This document shows positions 8,090-17,384 of a DNA stretch of 50,031 bases, piece by piece (within the stretch, counting starts at the first letter, position 1; the number at the start of each line of letters is the position of its first letter). The DNA comes from JABFRJ01 sp964389095 (GTDB lineage Bacteria; Pseudomonadota; Alphaproteobacteria; Rhizobiales; Hyphomicrobiaceae), in NCBI GenBank assembly GCA_964389095.1, contig CAYMEB010000010.1, positions 1 to 50,031 on the forward strand, written 5' to 3'. The notes beneath the pieces were generated by a model. The model made no database searches. It was not told the origin of the DNA and worked only from the letters and a program-made list of their open reading frames with translations. Both the position numbers and the translations under genes were made by a program.

Positions 8090-9391
8090 ATGAGCCGATC
8101 GCAAGCACAAATGGCCATGACTGCCGAGGAAGCGCTCGAAGGCGGTGCCTCGGAAGAGGGAGCCGCCGGGCGGGCCCGGCCGATCCCGCGGATCTCCTTG
8201 CAGGCTTTCTGCGAGGGCAACATGGTCGCTCAGGTTCTGCAGGCGGCGTCCGAGGATCGGCGGCTCTCCAAGGCGCACGTCTCGGTGCACATGGGCGGCC
8301 TCGACGCGGCGATCGCACACTACCAGGAGAGTCCGACCCCAAACCTGATTGCGCTGGAGTCGACGCATTCGCACCCCGAACTGATCATGCGGCTAGATGC
8401 GCTTGCCGAGTTCTGCGATGCGGGCACGAAGGTCCTCATCATCGGCCACACCAACGATGTCCTGCTTTATCGCGATCTGCTGAAGCGGGGCATCAGCGAA
8501 TACCTGGTCGCGCCGGTATCGGTGATGCAGCTTCTGGAGACGTTGTCGGGTCTCTACAACGATCCCAGTTCCGATCCGGTCGGATCGGTCGTCGCCTTCA
8601 TCGGCGCGAAGGGCGGCGTGGGCTCGTCGACGATCTGCCACAATACGGCATGGTCGATGTCCGAGCACCTCAACACGAACGTCGTCGTTTGCGATCTGGA
8701 TCTCGCGTTCGGCACGACGGGGCTGGATTTCAACCAGGATCCGCCGCAGGGAATCGCCGAAGCTCTTGCGAGCCCGGAGCGTCTCGACGAGGTTCTTCTG
8801 GATCGGCTGCTGACCAAGTGTTCCGAGCGCCTTTCGATCTTTGCTGCGCCGGTGGTTCTCGACCGTGATTTCGAGATCTCGCCGGACGCCGTGGATGTTG
8901 TCCTCGACGTCGTCCGCCAGAACGTGCCGGTGGTGGCCGTCGACCTGCCGCACACGTGGACGCCGTGGGTTAAACGGGTGCTCCTGCAGGCCGACGAGAT
9001 CGTCATCACGGCGATCCCCGACCTCGCCAACCTGCGCAACACCAAGAACCTGATCGATCTGCTGAAGCAGAACCGAGCCAACGACTCCTCGCCCCAGCTC
9101 GTCCTCAACATGGTCGGCATGCCGAAACGGCCGGAGATCCCGGTCAAGGATTTCGTGGCGGCGGTCGGCATCGAGGTTCTCCAGGTCATCGAATTCGACT
9201 CGGAAAACTTCGGTCAGGTCTCCAACAACGGTCAGATGATCGAGGAGTTCTCGAGCAAGGCGAAATCCGGTCCGCAATTCCGCAGCCTCGCTATGACGCT
9301 GTGCCACCGCAAGGAGCACAAGGTCGAGAAGAAGGCATCGGGCGGTGGCGGCTTGGCGCCGCTGCTGCAGAAACTGAAGCTGAAGCGTTGA
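8090..9391 (+). CDS. cpaE: Pilus localisation ATPase CpaE/TadZ
   Basis: A 433-residue MinD/ParA-type ATPase that places the Tad apparatus in the cell. The N-terminal half (about 40-155) is a receiver-like atypical domain. The ATPase half opens with the deviant P-loop VVAFIGAKGGVGSSTICHN near residue 172, followed by VVCDLDLAFGTTGLDFNQDP (the Walker A' region) and VVAVDLPHTWTPW. A GGGGGA site precedes ATG 8090. The gene is intact and tightly spaced between cpaD and cpaF. It shows that the locus retains full-length parts despite the damaged cpaB and cpaC. Confidence 0.93.
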   Translation: MSRSQAQMAMTAEEALEGGASEEGAAGRARPIPRISLQAFCEGNMVAQVLQAASEDRRLSKAHVSVHMGGLDAAIAHYQESPTPNLIALESTHSHPELIMRLDALAEFCDAGTKVLIIGHTNDVLLYRDLLKRGISEYLVAPVSVMQLLETLSGLYNDPSSDPVGSVVAFIGAKGGVGSSTICHNTAWSMSEHLNTNVVVCDLDLAFGTTGLDFNQDPPQGIAEALASPERLDEVLLDRLLTKCSERLSIFAAPVVLDRDFEISPDAVDVVLDVVRQNVPVVAVDLPHTWTPWVKRVLLQADEIVITAIPDLANLRNTKNLIDLLKQNRANDSSPQLVLNMVGMPKRPEIPVKDFVAAVGIEVLQVIEFDSENFGQVSNNGQMIEEFSSKAKSGPQFRSLAMTLCHRKEHKVEKKASGGGGLAPLLQKLKLKR

Positions 9392-9402
9392 GGATCTGAC
9401 AG

Positions 9403-10881
9403 ATGTTCGGTCGTCGTACCACCGATGGCGCCGGCCTGGGCGCAAAGAAGCCGATCGCGGCGACGGGAGCGGCCGTGCCTGCAAAGGTCGCCGAGCCTGC
9501 ACGCACGGCGCCGCAGGCGGCGCCGGAGCCGAAATCTGCTCCGCCACGGCAGGAGCCCGCCGAGGCGCAGCGCAAGCACTCGGAAGAGTATTACGACGTC
9601 AAGTCGACGGTCTTCAACGCGCTAATCGACACGATCGACCTCACGCAGCTCGCCAAGCTCGACGCGGCGGCGGCGCGGGAAGAGATCCGCGACATCGTGA
9701 GCGAAATCATTACGCTCAAGAACGTGGTGATGTCGATTGCCGAGCAGGAGGAGCTGCTCGAGGACATCTGCAACGATGTTCTGGGCTACGGTCCGCTGGA
9801 GCCCCTGCTGGCGCGTGACGATATCGCCGACATCATGGTCAACGGCGCCGACCGGACCTTCATTGAAGTCAGCGGCAAGGTTCAGCTGACGTCGGTACGC
9901 TTCGCCGACAACCAGCAGCTGATGAACATTTGCCAGCGCATCGTCAGCCAGGTCGGCCGCCGTGTCGACGAAAGCTCGCCGATCTGCGACGCTCGTTTGC
10001 CGGACGGCAGCCGTGTCAACGTGATCGCACCACCGCTGGCGATCGACGGCCCCGCACTGACAATTCGTAAGTTCAAAAAGGATCGCCTCCGTCTGGAGCA
10101 GCTTGTCAAGTTCGGCTCGATCACGCCGGCCGCCAAGACCATTCTGGAAATCATCGGCCGGGTGCGCTGCAACGTCGTCGTGTCGGGAGGTACGGGCTCT
10201 GGAAAGACGACGCTGCTGAACTGCCTCTCGGGCACGATCGACAACGACGAGCGCATCATCACGTGCGAAGACTCCGCCGAGCTTCAGCTCCAGCAGCCGC
10301 ACGTGGTCCGGCTCGAAACCCGTCCGCCGAACCTGGAAGGCGAAGGCCAGATCACCATGCGTGATCTCGTCAAGAACTGCCTGCGTATGCGTCCAGAACG
10401 CATCATCGTGGGCGAAGTCCGCGGCTCGGAAGCATTCGACCTCCTGCAGGCGATGAATACGGGCCACGACGGTTCCATGGGAACGCTGCACGCCAACAGC
10501 CCGCGCGAGGCCATCAGCCGTCTTGAATCGATGATCATGATGGGCGGCTTCACGCTTCCAACCAAGACCATTCGCGAAATGATCACCGGGTCGGTGGACG
10601 TGATCGTGCAGGCCGCGCGTCTGCGCGACGGCAGCCGTAAGATCACCTACATCACCGAGGTGATCGGCATGGAAGGCGAGGTCGTGACGCTGCAGGACAT
10701 CGTCGTGTTCGAGATCCTCGGCGAGGATGCGAACGGGAAGATCGTGGGGCGGCACCGTTCAACCGGCATCGCCCGTCCGCGCTTCTGGGAACGGGCGGAG
10801 TACTACGGCGAGACCGGCCGCCTGGCGGATGCCCTGGCTGCCGCCGACGTCGCTGATCGCAACGGCAATCCCCTGCAGTAA
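9403..10881 (+). CDS. cpaF: Tad secretion ATPase CpaF/TadA
   Basis: A 492-residue hexameric traffic ATPase (GspE/VirB11 superfamily) that powers Flp pilus extension and retraction. A proline/alanine-rich N-terminal tail (about 1-55) leads to the N-terminal domain (LEDICNDVLGYGPLEPLL, IADIMVNG). The Walker A VSGGTGSGKTT lies near residue 260, the Asp box in IITCEDSAELQL, the Walker B-like RIIVGEVRGSEA near 330, and a His-box TGHDGSMGTLHANS after it. All catalytic parts are present. It starts 12 bases after cpaE and sits ahead of tadB in the standard order. Confidence 0.95.
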   Translation: MFGRRTTDGAGLGAKKPIAATGAAVPAKVAEPARTAPQAAPEPKSAPPRQEPAEAQRKHSEEYYDVKSTVFNALIDTIDLTQLAKLDAAAAREEIRDIVSEIITLKNVVMSIAEQEELLEDICNDVLGYGPLEPLLARDDIADIMVNGADRTFIEVSGKVQLTSVRFADNQQLMNICQRIVSQVGRRVDESSPICDARLPDGSRVNVIAPPLAIDGPALTIRKFKKDRLRLEQLVKFGSITPAAKTILEIIGRVRCNVVVSGGTGSGKTTLLNCLSGTIDNDERIITCEDSAELQLQQPHVVRLETRPPNLEGEGQITMRDLVKNCLRMRPERIIVGEVRGSEAFDLLQAMNTGHDGSMGTLHANSPREAISRLESMIMMGGFTLPTKTIREMITGSVDVIVQAARLRDGSRKITYITEVIGMEGEVVTLQDIVVFEILGEDANGKIVGRHRSTGIARPRFWERAEYYGETGRLADALAAADVADRNGNPLQ

Positions 10882-10916
10882 GGGCCGGGAGCACTCGAGA
10901 CAAAGGGCTTCGAGCG

Positions 10917-11915
10917 ATGAACCAAGACGACCTGATTCTGCTCGGGATGGCTGCGGTCGGCGCTCTTTGCGTCGTCGTTATCGCCTACGTCCTGATCTCT
11001 CCGTACCTGACGGGCGAGAAGCGGGCGGAGCAAAGGGTGCAAGGCATCGCGGAAGGAGCGCGCGGCGCGCGTGGGGCCCTCAAGAACGCGGACCCCGCGT
11101 CCAGTCGGAAGAAGCAGGTCGCCGACACCATCGCCGACCTGGAAGCCAAGCAGAAGGCGGACCAGAAGGTCTCCCTGCGCCAGCAGATCGAGCGGGCCGG
11201 GCTGTCCGTCGACGTAAAGGCGTTCTACATCGCAAGCGCCGTCAGCGGTGTCGTGATCTTCGTCCTCGCGCTGGTGCTGGCGCCCGGAATGCCGATCTTC
11301 ATTCCGGTGGCGCTCGGTGGTGTCGGCGCCTTCGGGCTACCGCGCTGGATCCTGGCGCGGATGGTCAAGCGCCGCCAGAGCAAGTTTCTCGATGAATTCG
11401 CCAATTCGATCGACATCATCGTTCGTGGCGGGAAATCGGGCCTGCCGCTCAATGAATGTTTGTCGATCATCGCGCGCGAGAGCCCTGATCCCGTCAGCGG
11501 CGAATTCCGCGAGGTCGTCGAGCAGCAGCGCGTGGGCGTGCCGCTCGGGGAGTGCTTCGAGCGGATGATGGGTCGCATGCCCCTGCCCGAAGTCCGCTTC
11601 TTCGGCATCGTGATCGCGATCTCGCAACAGGCGGGCGGCAATCTGTCGGAAGCACTCGGTAACCTCTCGGGCGTGCTGCGCGACCGCAAACGGATGCAGG
11701 CGAAGGTGAAGGCGCTTTCGGCCGAAGCCAAGGCGTCGGCAGGCGTTCTGGCTTCGCTGCCTTTCATCGTCATGCTGCTCGTCTACCTCTCGACGCCCGA
11801 CTACATCGCGCTGCTTTGGCAGAAGCAGTACGGCCAGTTCTTGCTGCTGTTCGCAGGGTTCTGGATGAGCTGCGGCGTTATGGTGATGCGCAAGATGATC
11901 AACTTCAAGTTCTGA
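10917..11915 (+). CDS. tadB: Tad inner-membrane platform protein TadB/CpaG
   Basis: A 332-residue type II secretion F-domain protein forming half of the Tad inner-membrane platform. An N-terminal membrane helix (about 5-27) is followed by a charged linker, two helices around residues 100-135, the cytoplasmic F domain (about 160-285) and a C-terminal helix pair. The F domain carries LPEVRFFGIVIAISQQAGGNLSEAL. It starts 36 bases after cpaF; tadC follows after 64 bases. Confidence 0.93.
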   Translation: MNQDDLILLGMAAVGALCVVVIAYVLISPYLTGEKRAEQRVQGIAEGARGARGALKNADPASSRKKQVADTIADLEAKQKADQKVSLRQQIERAGLSVDVKAFYIASAVSGVVIFVLALVLAPGMPIFIPVALGGVGAFGLPRWILARMVKRRQSKFLDEFANSIDIIVRGGKSGLPLNECLSIIARESPDPVSGEFREVVEQQRVGVPLGECFERMMGRMPLPEVRFFGIVIAISQQAGGNLSEALGNLSGVLRDRKRMQAKVKALSAEAKASAGVLASLPFIVMLLVYLSTPDYIALLWQKQYGQFLLLFAGFWMSCGVMVMRKMINFKF

Positions 11916-11979
11916 CGACCGCGCCGCGACGGCGGCGCTCCCGGGAATGTGAACGTCACTAGGACGACGGATCTACGCC

Positions 11980-12954
11980 ATGGCCGAATTCATCGAAGCG
12001 ATCGTGAAGCCGGAAGTTCTGATGACGATCTTCGCCGCGATGGCGGTGTTCGCCATGGTGCTGACGCTCGCGATCCCCATGCTTTCCAGGGACCGGCTGC
12101 CGTCGCGCATGCGGGTGATGGCGACCGAGCGCGACAAGATGCGCAACGCGCGTCTTGCCGAACTGGCCAAGAAGGATGGCAAGGGCAGCCTGCGACAGAC
12201 CCCGCAGGGCTTCATGCTGGAGATCGTCGAGAAGCTCAATCTGCGCTCGGCCTTCGATACCGAGGAGCAGCGCGACAAGCTGAAGATGGCGGGCTTGCGC
12301 GGTCAGGCGCCGCTGGTGACCTACATGTTCTTCCGCGTGGTGATGCCGATCGTGGTGACGATCGGCGCGCTGGTCTACATGTTTCTGATCGCCAACTACG
12401 ACTATCCCCCGATCGTCAATGTCGCCGCGTCGCTGCTCGCGGGCTACTTCGGCTACTACCTGCCGAACATGTTCATCGAGAACCAGATCCAGAGGCGCCA
12501 ACAGGCCATCATGGAAGGTTTCCCCGACAGCCTCGATATGTTGCTGATCTGCGTGCAGTCGGGCATGTCGATCGAGGCGGCGTTCGGCAAGGTCGCCGGC
12601 GAAGTCGGTGCCCAGTCGATCGAGTTGGCGGAAGAGCTTTCTCTGACGACCGCGGAACTCAGCTACCTGCCCGAGCGGCGGATGGCGTTCGAAAACCTCG
12701 GCAAGCGCACGGGCATTCCCGGGATCAAGGCGGTGGCGACGGCGCTGATTCAGGCGGAGCGGTACGGAACCCCGATCGGCCAGGCGCTGCGCGTCATGGC
12801 CAAGGAAAACCGTGAGATGCGCATGTCGGAGGCCGAGAAGAAGGCCGCCGCCCTGCCGCCGAAGCTCACGGTTCCCATGATCGTCTTCTTCCTGCCGGTG
12901 CTCTTCATCGTCATCATCGGCCCGGCCCTGATCCAGGTCTTCCAGTGGGATTGA
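11980..12954 (+). CDS. tadC: Tad inner-membrane platform protein TadC/CpaH
   Basis: A 324-residue paralogue of TadB and its partner in the inner-membrane platform. It has an N-terminal helix (about 12-35), a helix pair near 105-165, an F domain with LDMLLICVQSGMSIEAAF and KAVATALIQAERYGTPIGQAL, and a C-terminal helix (about 290-322). It is the last gene of the Tad locus here. No TadD, TadE, TadF or TadG gene follows, and a short hairpin and the def gene come next. The remaining parts must be elsewhere or missing. Confidence 0.93.
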   Translation: MAEFIEAIVKPEVLMTIFAAMAVFAMVLTLAIPMLSRDRLPSRMRVMATERDKMRNARLAELAKKDGKGSLRQTPQGFMLEIVEKLNLRSAFDTEEQRDKLKMAGLRGQAPLVTYMFFRVVMPIVVTIGALVYMFLIANYDYPPIVNVAASLLAGYFGYYLPNMFIENQIQRRQQAIMEGFPDSLDMLLICVQSGMSIEAAFGKVAGEVGAQSIELAEELSLTTAELSYLPERRMAFENLGKRTGIPGIKAVATALIQAERYGTPIGQALRVMAKENREMRMSEAEKKAAALPPKLTVPMIVFFLPVLFIVIIGPALIQVFQWD

Positions 12955-12955
12955 C

Positions 12956-12971
12956 GCCGGTCTCGACCGGC
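12956..12971 (+). terminator. Short hairpin after tadC
   Basis: Arms gccggt and accggc with a ctcg tetraloop lie directly after the tadC stop. There is no U tract, so it is only a possible end or mRNA-stabilising element of the Tad transcript. Confidence 0.3.
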
Positions 12972-13017
12972 AGCCCGACCGATTGACCGGACGCGGCGGG
13001 GACACTATCTGACCGGC

Positions 13018-13530
13018 ATGTCCCTGCTCCCGATCGTCAAACTGCCCGACCCGATCCTGCGAACCGTCTCGGCCCCTGTCGAGCGGTTCGATCAGGATCT
13101 TCGGCGTTTGATCGACGACATGCTGGAGACGATGTACGACGCCCCCGGGGTCGGACTGGCGGGTGTGCAGGTCGGGGTCGCGCGACGGCTGCTGGTGATC
13201 GACACCTCCGACGACGACGAGGAGCAACGGCCTCTGGCCCTGATCAACCCGACCATCCTGTGGAAGAGCGATGAGATGCGCGTCCACGAGGAGGGGTGCC
13301 TGTCGATTCCGGATGTGCGGATCGAGATCGAACGGCCGGCGCGCGTCCGCGTCGCTTATTTCGATCGCGACGGCAAGCCGCAGGAGATGGAGGCCGACGG
13401 CCTGCTGGCGACAGCCGTCCAGCATGAGATCGACCACCTCGACGGCCGGCTGATCATCGATTCGCTGTCGAGGCTGAAGCGCGACATGATCGTCCGCCGG
13501 TTCCGCAAACAGGCGCGGGACGGGGCGTGA
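13018..13530 (+). CDS. def: Peptide deformylase
   Basis: A 170-residue metalloenzyme that removes the formyl group from nascent proteins. The three defining motifs are present: motif 1 as GVGLAGVQVG (usually G-x-G-L-A-A-x-Q), motif 2 EEGCLS with the metal-binding Cys, and motif 3 QHEIDHLDG with two metal-binding His and the catalytic Glu. The usual second Ala of motif 1 is Gly here, a mild change. It stands 49 bases ahead of fmt in the classic def-fmt pair, whose products remove and add the same formyl group. Confidence 0.95.
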   Translation: MSLLPIVKLPDPILRTVSAPVERFDQDLRRLIDDMLETMYDAPGVGLAGVQVGVARRLLVIDTSDDDEEQRPLALINPTILWKSDEMRVHEEGCLSIPDVRIEIERPARVRVAYFDRDGKPQEMEADGLLATAVQHEIDHLDGRLIIDSLSRLKRDMIVRRFRKQARDGA

Positions 13531-13579
13531 CGCCGAGAGCAGCCGATCCAGGCGGCCGAGGGACGAACGGAGTGTCAAG

Positions 13580-14518
13580 GTGCTGCGGATCGTCTTCATG
13601 GGCACGCCCGATTTCGCGGTGCCCACGCTCTCCGAGATCATCGGCGCCGGTCATGCGGTGGCCGCCGTCTACACTCAACCGCCGCGTCCGGCGGGGCGCG
13701 GCATGGAGCCGACGCGCTCTCCCGTTCATCGCTTCGCCGAAGCCTCCGGCCTCGAGGTGCGCACCCCGCGAACGCTGCGCGATGCGAGTGTGCAGGAAGC
13801 ATTCGCTGCGCTGTCGGCCGATGTGGCCGTAGTGGTTGCCTACGGTCTGATATTGCCCAAAGGCGTGCTCGACGCGCCTCGGCACGGCTGTCTCAATCTG
13901 CACGGCTCCCGCCTGCCGCGCTGGCGCGGGGCAGCGCCTATACAGCGGGCGATCATGGCGGGCGACCAAGAGACGGCGGTCATGGTCATGCGCATGGACG
14001 AAGGGCTCGACACCGGCGACGTCTGTCTTGCCGAGATCATGCCGATCGGTACGAACACCACCGCGGGTGAGCTGCACGACGGAATGAAGCTGATCGGGGC
14101 CGGCTTGATGGTCCGGGCGCTGGCTGCGCTGGAGCGCGGGGCGCTGGTCGCGACGCCGCAATCGGGTGAAGGCGTGACCTATGCCGCCAAGATCGAGAAA
14201 GCCGAAACGCGGATCGATTTCACGCGGCCCGCCCAGCAGGTCCACGATCACATCCGCGGCCTCTCGCCGTTTCCCGGCGCCTGGTTCGAGATCGCGCCTC
14301 AGGGCCGGGCGGAGCGGATCAAGGTGCTGCGCTCCGAAGTGGTGGACGGTGGTGGAAGCAGGATGGAGCCGGGCACCCTGATCGACGATCGGCTCGCCGT
14401 TGCCTGCGGACAAGGCGCAGTCCGGATGGTCGAGCTCCAGCGTGCCGGGCGCAAGCCGATGGCTGCAGCGGAATTGCTGCGCGGGTTGGCCCTTCCTGCC
14501 GGTCTGCGCATCGGCTGA
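13580..14518 (+). CDS. fmt: Methionyl-tRNA formyltransferase
   Basis: A 312-residue enzyme that formylates initiator Met-tRNA using 10-formyl-THF. It begins with GTG at 13580 (LRIVFMGTPDFAVPTL, the standard N-terminus). The formyl-THF site NLHGSRLPRWRGAAPIQRAI is complete, with the catalytic Asn-His-Asp set supported by the later MRMDEGLDTGD. The C-terminal OB-like domain (about 205-310) has DFTRPAQQVHDHIRGLSPFPGAW. It is expressed with def and ends 12 bases from a convergent carbonic anhydrase gene. Confidence 0.96.
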   Translation: MLRIVFMGTPDFAVPTLSEIIGAGHAVAAVYTQPPRPAGRGMEPTRSPVHRFAEASGLEVRTPRTLRDASVQEAFAALSADVAVVVAYGLILPKGVLDAPRHGCLNLHGSRLPRWRGAAPIQRAIMAGDQETAVMVMRMDEGLDTGDVCLAEIMPIGTNTTAGELHDGMKLIGAGLMVRALAALERGALVATPQSGEGVTYAAKIEKAETRIDFTRPAQQVHDHIRGLSPFPGAWFEIAPQGRAERIKVLRSEVVDGGGSRMEPGTLIDDRLAVACGQGAVRMVELQRAGRKPMAAAELLRGLALPAGLRIG

Positions 14519-14530
14519 CGGCGATCCTGC

Positions 14531-15169
14531 TCAGGCGGATCGGAATGAGCCGTTCGTCTGGTTGAGGATTTCCAGGCTCCCACTGGCGATCTCGAAATAG
14601 CACCCGTGGAGCGCGATCTTGCCACGGTTCTCGAGCGTCTGGATGCATGGAAAGGTGCGCAGATTGGCGAGCGAGGTCTTGATGCCTTCGCGCTCGAGTG
14701 CCGCGCGCAATTGCGGCATCGGTTCGCCGCCATGCCGCTGCACCACCATTTCACGCGCGTCGTCCAGCATAGACATCCAGTTGGTGATGAATGCCGCCGC
14801 CGTCTGGCGCGCCGCGTCGTGCTCGATGCAGGCCCGCACGCCACCGCAACCGGAGTGTCCCATCACGATGATGTGCTTCACACGCAGGTTCAGTGCGGCG
14901 AACTCTAGGGCAGCGGAAACGCCATGGTACTTGCCCGTGGTCTCGAAAGGCGGCACCAGGTTCGCGACGTTTCGGACCACGAAGAGTTCGCCCGGCATGG
15001 CGGAAAAGATCGTTTCTGGATCCACGCGGCTGTCGCAGCAGGAGACGACCATCACGTCGGGGTTCTGGCCGTTCGTGGCCAATTGCTCGTAGTGATCCTG
15101 GTTCGGAGCAAAATGACGATGCTTGAAGCGGCGGAAGCGATCGCTCAAGTGCTCCGGAAAGTGCGTCAT
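14531..15169 (-). CDS. Beta-class carbonic anhydrase
   Basis: A 212-residue zinc enzyme interconverting CO2 and bicarbonate. The zinc ligands are in CCDSRVDP (Cys and the Asp-Arg dyad) and HSGCGGV (His and Cys). The start is ATG 15169 (THFPEHLSDRFRRFKHRHF). The longer open frame upstream has no family similarity. It lies downstream of nhaA on the same strand with a 107-base gap. Bicarbonate supply and Na+/H+ exchange together suggest pH handling, though a common transcript is not shown. Confidence 0.92.
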   Translation of the reverse strand: MTHFPEHLSDRFRRFKHRHFAPNQDHYEQLATNGQNPDVMVVSCCDSRVDPETIFSAMPGELFVVRNVANLVPPFETTGKYHGVSAALEFAALNLRVKHIIVMGHSGCGGVRACIEHDAARQTAAAFITNWMSMLDDAREMVVQRHGGEPMPQLRAALEREGIKTSLANLRTFPCIQTLENRGKIALHGCYFEIASGSLEILNQTNGSFRSA

Positions 15170-15276
15170 TGCCGTAACTCCAGGGGATTTTCTTGTTGCG
15201 GAGCGAAATACGACGGCGCGTCGTCCAACGCAAATGGTCCTTCGCAGCAGGTTCGGCAGTTCTATCGGCCGCCAGA

Positions 15277-16467
15277 TCAGCGGTCCGTGGGCGCGGGCAT
15301 CTGCAGCCAGAGGTATCCGCCGATTGCCGAAAGCATCGAACCGACGAGCACACCGAGGCGCAACGGCGCGGCGTAGGACGGATCGGGGAAAGCGAGCATG
15401 CCGATGAAGAGGCTCATCGTGAACCCGATGCCGCAGAGCATGGCGACCCCGAGGAGCTGGTTCCAGTTCGCACCTTCGGGTAGTCGCGCGAAGCCGAACC
15501 GGACGGCGAGCCAAGCCGTCCCGTAAACACCGACGGTCTTGCCGACCAGCAACCCCAGGGCGATGCCGAGCGGAATCGGCTTGAACAGGCTCGCGAAACT
15601 CATGCCCGCGAACGAGATCCCGGCATTGGCGAAGGCGAACAGCGGCAGGATCGCGAAGGTCACCCAGGGGTGCAGGCTCTCCATCAACTCGTCGGCCATC
15701 GCGGGATGCGCAGGATCCGCCGTCCGCACCGGAATTGCGAGCGCGACGATCACACCGGCCAGCGTCGCATGCACGCCGCTCTTGAGTACGCAGATCCAGA
15801 TGAAGAGCCCGACGAGCAGGTATGGCGCAAAGCGCCCGACCTTCATCCGATTGAGTACGATCAGTCCGAGTGTGCCGAGGCCTGCCAGGGCCAACGAGGT
15901 CATGGAGAGGCTGGAGGTGTAGAAGAAGGCGATGATCAGGATCGCGCCCAGATCATCGATGATCGCGAGCGCAAGCAGAAACGCCTTGAGGGACGTGGGC
16001 ACGCGGTTGCCGAGCAGCGAGAGGACACCGACGGCAAACGCAATGTCGGTCGCCGCGGGAATGGCCCAGCCGCGCAGAGCGACGGGATCGGAGAAGTTCA
16101 TCGCCGCATAGATCAGCGCCGGCACCGCCATGCCGCCGATGGCGCCGATGAAGGGTAACGCGGCGCGATCGACGCTCGACAGAGAGCCAACCTGGAACTC
16201 CTTCTTGATCTCGAGGCCGACCAGAAAGAAGAACACCGCCATGAGACCGTCGTTGATCCACAACAGCAGCGGTTTGTCGAGGCCAGCGTTGCCGAGCTTC
16301 ACGGTCAGCGGTGTCTGCAGCAGCGCTGAGCTGAGCCAGCCGAGCGACGAATTCTCGATCAGAATGGCGATCAGCGCGGCGATCGCCAGCGCCACGCCGC
16401 CGGAACTCGGATGATGGAGAATGCGCGCCAGAAGAGTGCCGTCCGCGCCTGAATGGGTCGTGCTCAC
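15277..16467 (-). CDS. nhaA: Na+/H+ antiporter NhaA
   Basis: A 396-residue, roughly 12-helix inner-membrane antiporter. The start is taken as GTG 16467, which overlaps the dapF stop (GTGA). Conserved parts are WINDGLMAVFFFLVGLEIKKEF, AATDIAFAVGVLSLLG near residue 133 and the ion-binding LAIIDDLGAI near residue 163, positions that agree with the E. coli Asp133 and Asp163/164. The C-terminal TMSLFIGMLAF is also typical. The overlap indicates translational coupling with dapF, which may be a chance of packing rather than shared function. Confidence 0.94.
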   Translation of the reverse strand: MSTTHSGADGTLLARILHHPSSGGVALAIAALIAILIENSSLGWLSSALLQTPLTVKLGNAGLDKPLLLWINDGLMAVFFFLVGLEIKKEFQVGSLSSVDRAALPFIGAIGGMAVPALIYAAMNFSDPVALRGWAIPAATDIAFAVGVLSLLGNRVPTSLKAFLLALAIIDDLGAILIIAFFYTSSLSMTSLALAGLGTLGLIVLNRMKVGRFAPYLLVGLFIWICVLKSGVHATLAGVIVALAIPVRTADPAHPAMADELMESLHPWVTFAILPLFAFANAGISFAGMSFASLFKPIPLGIALGLLVGKTVGVYGTAWLAVRFGFARLPEGANWNQLLGVAMLCGIGFTMSLFIGMLAFPDPSYAAPLRLGVLVGSMLSAIGGYLWLQMPAPTDR

Positions 16468-17309
16468 AATGCGATCTCGCCGGTGTACTCGTCCTCGGCC
16501 GGCCCGGTCATCAGGATACGATTGGCCGGCGTCCAGGTGATGATCAAAGGTCCGCCCGGCACGTTGACCGTCGCGCGGCGGCCAGTGAGTTTCTTGCGGG
16601 CGGCACAGACGAGCGCGGCGCAGGCGGCCGAGCCGCATGCGCGGGTAAGGCCCGCTCCCCGCTCCCAGGTCTTCAGGTCGATGACCTCCGGCGACCGCAC
16701 TTTGGCGAGCGAGATGTTCGCGCGTTCGGGGAACAACCGGTGATGCTCCAGCATCGGACCGACCTTGGCTAGATCGATCACATCGAGGTTGTCGACCCAG
16801 AAGATCGCGTGCGGGTTGCCGACGTTGACCACCGACGGGGAATGAATGATCGGCGCATCGATCGGACCGACCTGCAGCTCGATGGCGCGGGTGTCGCGGA
16901 ACTCCTCGGACAACGGTATGTCGCGCCAGTCGAAGCGCGGCTCTCCCATGTCGACGGTGATCCTGCCGATGTCCTCGACGTCGACGTCGAGGATGCCGGG
17001 GCGCGTCTCGAAACGCAGTTGGGTCTTGCCGCTTTCCCGGGACACCACCCAGCCGATGCAGCGGGTTCCGTTTCCGCAGGCGCCCGCCTCGCTGCCATCG
17101 GTATTGTAGATCCGTACGAATGCGTCGGTGCCGGGCGTCTTGGGAGCGTGCAGAACCATCATCTGGTCGAAGTGCGCGTGCGGGCTCTGCGCGATCCTGC
17201 GCGCCTCCTCGGGGGTAAAGACCTTGTCGCTGGCGCGCAGGTCGACGACGACGATCTCGTTGCCGAGGCCGTTCATTTTGCGGAAGGAGATGGAATTCTC
17301 TGCTGGCAT
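16464..17309 (-). CDS. dapF: Diaminopimelate epimerase
   Basis: A 281-residue PLP-independent epimerase that makes meso-diaminopimelate for lysine and peptidoglycan synthesis. The start is ATG 17309 (FRKMNGLGNEIVVVDLR is the standard beginning). Both catalytic Cys motifs are present: GACGNGTRC near residue 76 and RACGSAACAAL near 226. It is divergent from a small methyltransferase gene and overlaps the nhaA start. The more common dapF-mtaB order of alphaproteobacteria is not seen. Confidence 0.96.
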   Translation of the reverse strand: MPAENSISFRKMNGLGNEIVVVDLRASDKVFTPEEARRIAQSPHAHFDQMMVLHAPKTPGTDAFVRIYNTDGSEAGACGNGTRCIGWVVSRESGKTQLRFETRPGILDVDVEDIGRITVDMGEPRFDWRDIPLSEEFRDTRAIELQVGPIDAPIIHSPSVVNVGNPHAIFWVDNLDVIDLAKVGPMLEHHRLFPERANISLAKVRSPEVIDLKTWERGAGLTRACGSAACAALVCAARKKLTGRRATVNVPGGPLIITWTPANRILMTGPAEDEYTGEIAL

Positions 17310-17384
17310 GGCCAAGATATAGGTTGGTTCGCCTTCGGAGCCAACGGCGCCGCGGGGCGGGCGCGGGGTTTGCAGGACGCCATC

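Noticed and set aside
11959..13641. A 560-codon open frame on the minus strand
   Set aside because: It is antisense to tadC, def and the start of fmt, all of which have strong family matches.
15170..15514. N-terminal extension of the carbonic anhydrase
   Set aside because: The added 115 codons are Arg-rich, unrelated to the family, and run antisense into the end of nhaA.
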